Positions 6,910 to 11,422 of a stretch of DNA of 11,422 bases are shown here, piece by piece. Position numbers and translations under genes: made by a program. How positions within the stretch are numbered: the stretch's first letter is position 1; the number at the start of each line of letters is the position of its first letter. The notes beneath the pieces were generated by a model that had not been told where the DNA came from, did not search any database, and worked only from the letters and a program-made list of their open reading frames with translations. Source of the stretch: Synergistaceae bacterium (lineage in GTDB: Bacteria; Synergistota; Synergistia; Synergistales; Synergistaceae); contig JAISLO010000235.1 of NCBI GenBank assembly GCA_031290815.1, forward strand, positions 1-11,422, read 5' to 3'.

Positions 6910-6943
6910 AACACCCGGCGCACGTGAATGTACGCCGGGTGTT
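6910..6943 (-). terminator. 11-bp hairpin downstream of polA, second terminator candidate
   Basis: AACACCCGGCG (6910-6920) pairs perfectly with 6933-6943 around a 12-nt loop. It lies about 65 bp past the polA stop, beyond the T-rich terminator. No T run follows on the minus strand, so it is probably a back-up stop or 3'-end structure, and it also shields the pilY1 promoter from read-through. Confidence 0.5.
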
Positions 6944-6979
6944 TGACCTCGAAAGGTGACATTTTTTCAGACGATCGAC

Positions 6980-6999
6980 AAAAAACAGAGAAACCTCTG
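6980..6999 (-). terminator. Intrinsic terminator of polA
   Basis: On the minus strand CAGAG (6995-6999) pairs with CTCTG (6986-6990) around a 4-nt loop and is followed directly by six T (6980-6985), about 10 nt after the polA stop codon. The stem is short but the T run is good. Confidence 0.6.
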
Positions 7000-7008
7000 C
7001 TGCTGCGT

Positions 7009-9558
7009 TTACACGTCCGCCAGTGAATAACCTCTTTTAGCCGCGGCCTTCAATGGCACGTCGAGGACGCGCACACCCTCCATGGTGTCCGTCAGCAGGG
7101 ACTCTATGTGATCCGCCGCCTCCTGAGGGACCTCGCAGATGATGGAGTCGTGAACCTGTAGGACAAGCCTGGACTCGGGGCGCTCCCGCTCCAGCAGTCT
7201 GTGAAACCTTATCAGAGCGATCTTGGCGATATCCGCCGCGGCGCTCTGGATGGGAGTGTTCACGGCAACCCTGTCGATCGGCGAGTTGCCCCTCCCCTCC
7301 ACCGTCGAGACCTCGGAAAGCGGCCTTATCCTGCCGAATATAGTGCTGGTGTAGCCAGCCTCCTTCGCGGCCGAGGCGCTGTCCTCGATGTACCGGCTGA
7401 CCTTGGGAAGCACGGAGAAGTACCTGTCCACCAACTTGGCCGCCTGATGTCTCGGTATGCCCATCCTCTGGGCGAGACCGTGGGCCCTCATCCCGTAGAT
7501 CAGCCCGAAGTTGACGATCTTGGCAAACCTCCGCTGCTCGGGAGTGATGTCGCCCGGTTCGAGCCCGAAGACCCACGACGCCGTCTCCAGGTGAACGTCC
7601 TTGTCGTTCTCGAACGCGTCTATCAGGCGGTCCTCGCCGGAGAGGTGAGCCAACACCCTGAGTTCTATCTGGGAGTAGTCGGCGGCAACGAACACCATGC
7701 CCGGGCGGGAAGGGTCGCCCGGCATAATCGCCCTCCGAAACTTCACGGCCCAATCGCCGAACACCGGAATGTTCTGCACGTTTGGGTCGCGGCTGGCCAG
7801 CCTGGCCGTTCCTGTGACCGCGTGCAGGAATGTGGAGCGTATTCTGCCATCCGGGGACTCCGCGGAGTATTTTATGAACGGATGAACAAATCCGCTCGAC
7901 ATCTTAGAGCACTCTCGAAACTCCAGGATCTTCAAGGGTATCTCGTTGAGCGGCGCAGGCAGCCTCGCTAAGTCCTCCAGCACCCCGACGTCGGTCGAGA
8001 GGCCGGTCTTCGTCTTCTTCACCGCCGGCAGGCGAAGCTGCTCGAACAACAGATTCCCCACCTGCTTCGGCGAATTGAGGTTGATAACGCCTCCCGCCGC
8101 CGCGAAGATCTCGCCCTCGATCTTGGCTATGTGCGAACCTAATTCGTGCTCCAGACTCTCCAGCGCGGCGCGGTCGGCGTAAAGGCCGTTGCGCTGGAGC
8201 GAGATCAGCACTGGCGTCAGAGGGGCGTCTATCTCCCTCATCACCCTGTTCATGTCGTTCGCGTGTCCGTTTTCCGAGTACTCCTTCCACAGGGACAAGA
8301 TTCCCTCCGCGCTCGATGCCCCGTTCGCCTCCCAGCCGCCCAGTATGCTCTCGAGGGCGTGGCTCTTCGCGTCGGGATGCAGAAAGTAATGCGCCAGCTC
8401 CACGTCGAAAATTTTCTCGGGCCGCCCGCCCAGTTCGGGGAAGACCTCGCACCAGCGCCTGTAATCGGCCAGGATCAGCCTGTGATCCCCATCCAGCCAC
8501 TGCGCGAGCCTTTTTTCAATCTCAACGTCTCGCTGAAACTCAGACCATCCTCCGTCGGGCGCCATCAATACATTCGGATTGTCCGTTATGACGAGGACAT
8601 CCTCCGACATCAGCGATTCAACGCCGCGTTCCTCCGTCATCCGCACGAGGGCCGGCGCCGGACACTCTGTGACGGCGCTCGGTTCAGGGGCGTTCAGCCC
8701 AAGTCTCGACATGAGTTTTTTGAGCCCGAGCCTCTCGCAAATCCTTGCCGCTTCCGCCGTGTCAGCCTGGCCGACGCGCAGAAGCTCCGGCCTTATCGCT
8801 TCGACGTTCTGCGGTACGATCAGCTCATAGCTGACGTACGCCGATTCCCTGCCGCTTTCGAGTTTAGCCCTGACGCTGCCCGACATGGAGCCGACGGCCT
8901 CGTAAACGCCGTCGAGCGAGCCGTATTTTATGATCAATCCCTTAGCCGTCTTGTCCCCGATGCCCCGAACGCCCGGGATGTTGTCCACGGAGTCCCCTAC
9001 CAAGGCGAGGTAGTCGGCCATCGCCCTCGGCGGGAAACCGTACTCCTCCGCGAACGACGTCTCGTCGTAAAGTTTGAACTCGCTGATACCCTTGACAGGA
9101 CGGATCATCTTCATATCGCGGGAGAGGACCTGCAGCAGATCCTTGTCGGCCGAGAGTATTATCGCCTCGGCGCCGTCCTCCGAGGCGGCGGTCGCGGTCG
9201 CGGCTATGAGGTCGTCGGCCTCGACGCCGTCGCGCACGAAGACGGGATACCCGAGAGCCGCGCACAGTTCGAATATCAGCGGAATCTGCGCCTTGAACCC
9301 TTCCGGGGTCGGGCGTCTCCCATCCTTGTATGAGGCGTACATCTCGTCTCGGGCCGTGGGGCCCTTTGGATCGAAGAACAATCCGACGCCATCCGGCCGC
9401 AATTCGTCCACGGCCTTCAGCAGCATGTTCATGAAGCCGAGCACCGCATTAGTGGGAGTTCCGTCCGGAGCGTTCATCTCAGGAAGGGCGTAAAACCCCC
9501 GAAACGCCAGTCCGTGCCCGTCAACAAGCATGATTTTCCTAACGTCGCCGCAAGTCAT
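7009..9558 (-). CDS. polA: DNA polymerase I (5' nuclease and polymerase active, no proofreading site)
   Basis: The 849-residue family A polymerase fills gaps and removes RNA primers in replication and repair. Residues 1 to about 290 form the 5'-3' nuclease: MLVDGHG (Asp13), GVEADDLIA (111-119), SADKDLL (136-142) and GDSVDNIPGVRGIGDKTA (188-205). The middle domain (about 300-450) lacks the DxE exo I motif and the other proofreading acids, as in Taq and Bacillus Pol I, so it should not proofread. In the polymerase domain motif A is VAADYSQIELR (Asp627), motif B is RRFAKIVNFGLIYG (Lys680, Phe684, Tyr688) and motif C is LQVHDSIICEV (His803, Asp804, Ser805). Motif C is normally HDE; here the glutamate (E. 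coli Glu883) is Ser (codon TCC, 7144-7146). The two essential aspartates remain, so I expect activity. The ATG at 9556-9558 follows GGAGGAGGT (9564-9572) by 5 nt. It is transcribed divergently from gltX. Confidence 0.97.
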   Translation of the reverse strand: MTCGDVRKIMLVDGHGLAFRGFYALPEMNAPDGTPTNAVLGFMNMLLKAVDELRPDGVGLFFDPKGPTARDEMYASYKDGRRPTPEGFKAQIPLIFELCAALGYPVFVRDGVEADDLIAATATAASEDGAEAIILSADKDLLQVLSRDMKMIRPVKGISEFKLYDETSFAEEYGFPPRAMADYLALVGDSVDNIPGVRGIGDKTAKGLIIKYGSLDGVYEAVGSMSGSVRAKLESGRESAYVSYELIVPQNVEAIRPELLRVGQADTAEAARICERLGLKKLMSRLGLNAPEPSAVTECPAPALVRMTEERGVESLMSEDVLVITDNPNVLMAPDGGWSEFQRDVEIEKRLAQWLDGDHRLILADYRRWCEVFPELGGRPEKIFDVELAHYFLHPDAKSHALESILGGWEANGASSAEGILSLWKEYSENGHANDMNRVMREIDAPLTPVLISLQRNGLYADRAALESLEHELGSHIAKIEGEIFAAAGGVINLNSPKQVGNLLFEQLRLPAVKKTKTGLSTDVGVLEDLARLPAPLNEIPLKILEFRECSKMSSGFVHPFIKYSAESPDGRIRSTFLHAVTGTARLASRDPNVQNIPVFGDWAVKFRRAIMPGDPSRPGMVFVAADYSQIELRVLAHLSGEDRLIDAFENDKDVHLETASWVFGLEPGDITPEQRRFAKIVNFGLIYGMRAHGLAQRMGIPRHQAAKLVDRYFSVLPKVSRYIEDSASAAKEAGYTSTIFGRIRPLSEVSTVEGRGNSPIDRVAVNTPIQSAAADIAKIALIRFHRLLERERPESRLVLQVHDSIICEVPQEAADHIESLLTDTMEGVRVLDVPLKAAAKRGYSLADV

Positions 9559-9593
9559 GCACTACCTCCTCCGCCACTCTCTTGATGTATAAT

Positions 9594-9647
9594 TTGACTC
9601 CGCCGATGGCGCCAATCATTATAGACGCTAAGCTGATATTATGTATC
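9594..9647. promoter_or_regulatory. Divergent polA/gltX promoter region with overlapping -10 boxes
   Basis: Rightward (gltX): TTGACT (9594-9599), a 17-bp gap, then CATTAT (9617-9622). Leftward (polA): a perfect TATAAT on the minus strand (9618-9623) with a weak GATACA (9642-9647) 18 bp upstream. The two -10 boxes overlap by 5 bp, so the polymerases would compete. Both imply leaders of about 50 nt. Confidence 0.45.
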
Positions 9648-9679
9648 GGGTATTTATCACTTGGGGAGGAATGGAATAG

Positions 9680-11023
9680 ATGACCATGAAAGATGTGAGG
9701 GTTAGATTCGCGCCGAGTCCGACCGGCGCGCTCCACATAGGGGGCGCGCATACCGCCCTCTTCAATTGGCTGTGGGCTCGGCACAGCGGCGGCAGATTCA
9801 TACTGCGAATCGAGGACACCGACCTCGAGAGATCCACGCCCGAATATGAGCGGACCATACTGGACGGCCTCAAGTGGATGGGATTGGATTGGGATGAGGG
9901 ACCTGACGCTGGCGGCGATTGGGGCCCATACCGTCAATCCGAGCGGCTCGACGGATACAGGAGGCGCGCGGTGGAACTGCTGGACCGGGGACTCGCTTAC
10001 AAAGACGGGGACGCGGTCATATTCAAGGTTCCGCTGGGAGTTGAGATGACCCTTCACGACACGATATACGGCGATATAAACATACAGAGCGACAGGGCGT
10101 CCATGAACCAGGACGGCTCAGTCAAGGACATCGTGATAATAAAGAGCGACGGTATGCCGACGTATAACTATGCCGTCGTCGTCGACGATCACGACATGAA
10201 CATCACATGCGTGATACGCGGAGAGGACCACATCTCAAACACGCCGAAGCAGATGCTGCTGTACAGGGCGTTTGGATGGGAGCTCCCCGAGTTCGCTCAC
10301 CTTCCGATGATACTGGGGGCCGACAAGAAAAAATTATCCAAGAGGCACGGAGCTGCAAGCGTATTCGAGTTCAGCGATATGGGCTATCTGCCGGACGCGA
10401 TCTTCAACTTCCTCGCACTCTTGGGCTGGACTGCCGGCAACGACGTCGAGATATTCGACAGAGAGCTCGCGACCACGCTCTTCGACCTGGCGAAGGTGAC
10501 GAAGAAGCCCGCCGTCTTCGACATGGACAAGCTCAACTTCGTGAACCAGGAGCATTTGAAGAGGCTTGGCGCGGCGGCGAGACGGGAGATAATAGAGCCG
10601 TTCTGGCGATCGCTGGGTCTGTCGCCCGAGCGCCGCGAAAAGAAATACCTGGAGGATGCCCTCTCCCTTATGGGAGGGCGCGGCAGGACGACAAAGGAGC
10701 TCGCCGAGTTCAGCGACTACTTCGTGGACTTCGGCCCCGTAAAGGAGCGCTACGACGCGAGCGATATATCATCGGACCGCAGGCTAGCCATTCGCGGATT
10801 CCTGGGTGAACTGCTGAGCTCGCCCGAGTGGGAAGCGGCCAAGATGGAGGAATTGGCGCGGCGCTGGTGCGAGACGAACAAGACGCCGCTGAAGGACATC
10901 GCGATGCCGCTGAGACTGGCGCTCACCGGCAGAAAGGTCAGCCCTGGCGTCTTCGAGGTGGCGGCGCTCCTGGGCCGCGACGAGTGTAGGGCGAGGCTGA
11001 CTCATTATGGGTTCGTCGGATAA
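9680..11023 (+). CDS. gltX: Glutamyl-tRNA synthetase, compact form lacking the zinc-binding tip
   Basis: This class I synthetase (447 residues) charges tRNA-Glu using ATP. The Rossmann signature HIGG lies at 19-22 in FAPSPTGALHIGG, with the family's IEDTDLERS at 44-52, YRQSER at 84-89, SDGMPTYN at 156-163, GEDHISNTPKQ at 181-191 and the KMSKS equivalent KLSKR at 218-222. The C-terminal half (about 300-447) is the helical anticodon-binding region. It is shorter than the usual 465-490 residues. After GLAY (104-107) the sequence goes directly to KDGDAVIFKVP, whereas E. coli and Thermus enzymes have about 40 residues there, including the CxC...C..H zinc site of E. coli. The frame is continuous across this point (about 10001-10027), so it looks like a true deletion. 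A GGGGAGGA lies 9 nt before the ATG. Whether it also charges tRNA-Gln cannot be read from sequence. A further frame overlaps its 3' end. Confidence 0.96.
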   Translation: MTMKDVRVRFAPSPTGALHIGGAHTALFNWLWARHSGGRFILRIEDTDLERSTPEYERTILDGLKWMGLDWDEGPDAGGDWGPYRQSERLDGYRRRAVELLDRGLAYKDGDAVIFKVPLGVEMTLHDTIYGDINIQSDRASMNQDGSVKDIVIIKSDGMPTYNYAVVVDDHDMNITCVIRGEDHISNTPKQMLLYRAFGWELPEFAHLPMILGADKKKLSKRHGAASVFEFSDMGYLPDAIFNFLALLGWTAGNDVEIFDRELATTLFDLAKVTKKPAVFDMDKLNFVNQEHLKRLGAAARREIIEPFWRSLGLSPERREKKYLEDALSLMGGRGRTTKELAEFSDYFVDFGPVKERYDASDISSDRRLAIRGFLGELLSSPEWEAAKMEELARRWCETNKTPLKDIAMPLRLALTGRKVSPGVFEVAALLGRDECRARLTHYGFVG

Positions 11024-11422
11024 TATAATATTTGAAGGTCTGTTTGAACAATTGATCAGGGCTTTGCACTCCGCCGAAAAACGGCACATGGCCCTTCGTA
11101 AGAGCGCCTCCGACAACGATGATCGGGAGACGATCAAGCATGAGTCGATGACAATTCCAAGGATAATCAAGTGGAAAGACGCGCTCGAAGCCCTTCGCGC
11201 GGATATTTTGCCGTCCGGGGCTGTCTCTAGGGAAGATGTCGGTGCCGTTTTCCCCACGGCGCGGGCCACGACCGGACATCCCGATTTTACTCCCGAGCAC
11301 GAGCTGTCGCGGCCCATCGATATGTTTCCAATAACCAGTTATATGAATCCCAAGGGCATCTCAGGGAGAGATGCCAAGCGCGGTGAAAGTTACATCGGGA
11401 AAAAACCCACCGCATTGGAGTT
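11007..11422 (+). CDS. Unknown protein overlapping the gltX end, incomplete at the right edge
   Basis: An open frame begins at ATG 11007-11009, 17 bp inside gltX in another frame, and stays open for 138 codons to the end of the window. A GCGAGG (10991-10996) lies about 10 nt upstream, so translation could be coupled to gltX. The N-terminus (MGSSDNIIFEGLFEQLIRAL) looks helical, and residues to about 80 are charged and helical. A Pro- and Thr-rich linker follows (FPTARATTGHPDFTPEHELS). The last visible residues, GESYIGKKPTALE, recall the 'xxIGKKPxxFxF' start of a small C-terminal domain I have seen in uncharacterised bacterial proteins; this is a memory-based impression only. There is no signal peptide. 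Lack of stops and plausible codon use support a real gene; the function is unknown. Confidence 0.65.
   Translation, partial: MGSSDNIIFEGLFEQLIRALHSAEKRHMALRKSASDNDDRETIKHESMTIPRIIKWKDALEALRADILPSGAVSREDVGAVFPTARATTGHPDFTPEHELSRPIDMFPITSYMNPKGISGRDAKRGESYIGKKPTALE

Larger units (their letters stand above)
6641..7008. other. Intergenic region between pilY1 and polA
   Basis: A 368-bp gap with no credible gene. From right to left it holds the polA terminator (6980-6999), a second large hairpin (6910-6943), an AT-rich stretch (about 6770-6905), the pilY1 promoter and the pilY1 leader. A weak rightward promoter-like pair, TTTACA (6876-6881) and TATTAA (6899-6904) 17 bp apart, points into the large hairpin. 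Confidence 0.55.

Noticed and set aside
8146..9333. 395-residue open frame on the plus strand opposite polA
   Set aside because: It is a complement shadow of polA, whose motifs are unmistakable; the predicted peptide has no recognisable domain.
7009..9558. Proofreading domain in Pol I
   Set aside because: The DxE, and later acidic residues of the 3'-5' exonuclease, are not present in residues 300-450; this is common in many bacterial Pol I and not a novelty.

Overview
This window reads as chromosomal DNA of a GC-moderate diderm bacterium. It carries a type IV pilus PilY1/PilC-like tip protein, which fits an outer-membrane organism, next to ordinary housekeeping genes (DNA polymerase I, glutamyl-tRNA synthetase). 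My best guess at lineage is Synergistota or a similar deep-branching diderm anaerobe. That rests on overall sequence feel and a proofreading-less Pol I, and I cannot verify it here.

Layout. At the left edge (1-260, minus strand) is the N-terminal part of an IS4-type transposase, which seems to have lost its usual first ~40 residues. Next comes a small unknown gene with a very acidic tail (304-747, minus) and a RidA/YjgF-family gene (852-1226, minus) whose catalytic arginine is replaced by cysteine. The gene-free stretch 1227-1687 holds three decayed copies of a 37-nt CRISPR-like repeat (1356-1533) and a perfect 16-bp hairpin (1606-1642) that probably ends the pilY1 transcript. A 1650-residue PilY1-like protein fills 1688-6640 (minus). 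It has a consensus-like sigma-70 promoter about 130 bp upstream and a leader of about 120 nt.

The gap 6641-7008 holds that promoter and leader plus two hairpins downstream of polA. polA (7009-9558, minus) and gltX (9680-11023, plus) diverge from a 121-bp intergenic region in which the candidate -10 boxes overlap. A further reading frame (11007 to the right edge, plus) starts inside the end of gltX and runs out of the window.

How the genes relate. They do not form one pathway. polA and gltX are core information-processing genes sharing a divergent promoter region. PilY1 is a stand-alone surface-adhesin gene with its own promoter. The left third (transposase piece, unknown gene, decayed CRISPR repeats) looks like a small accessory or decay zone. 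I found no convincing new multi-gene system. The points most worth checking are the eroded repeat array, the GluRS lacking its zinc-binding tip, the Pol I motif C change (HDE to HDS), the RidA Arg-to-Cys change, and the PilY1 whose metal-binding vWA motif is degenerate in both halves.
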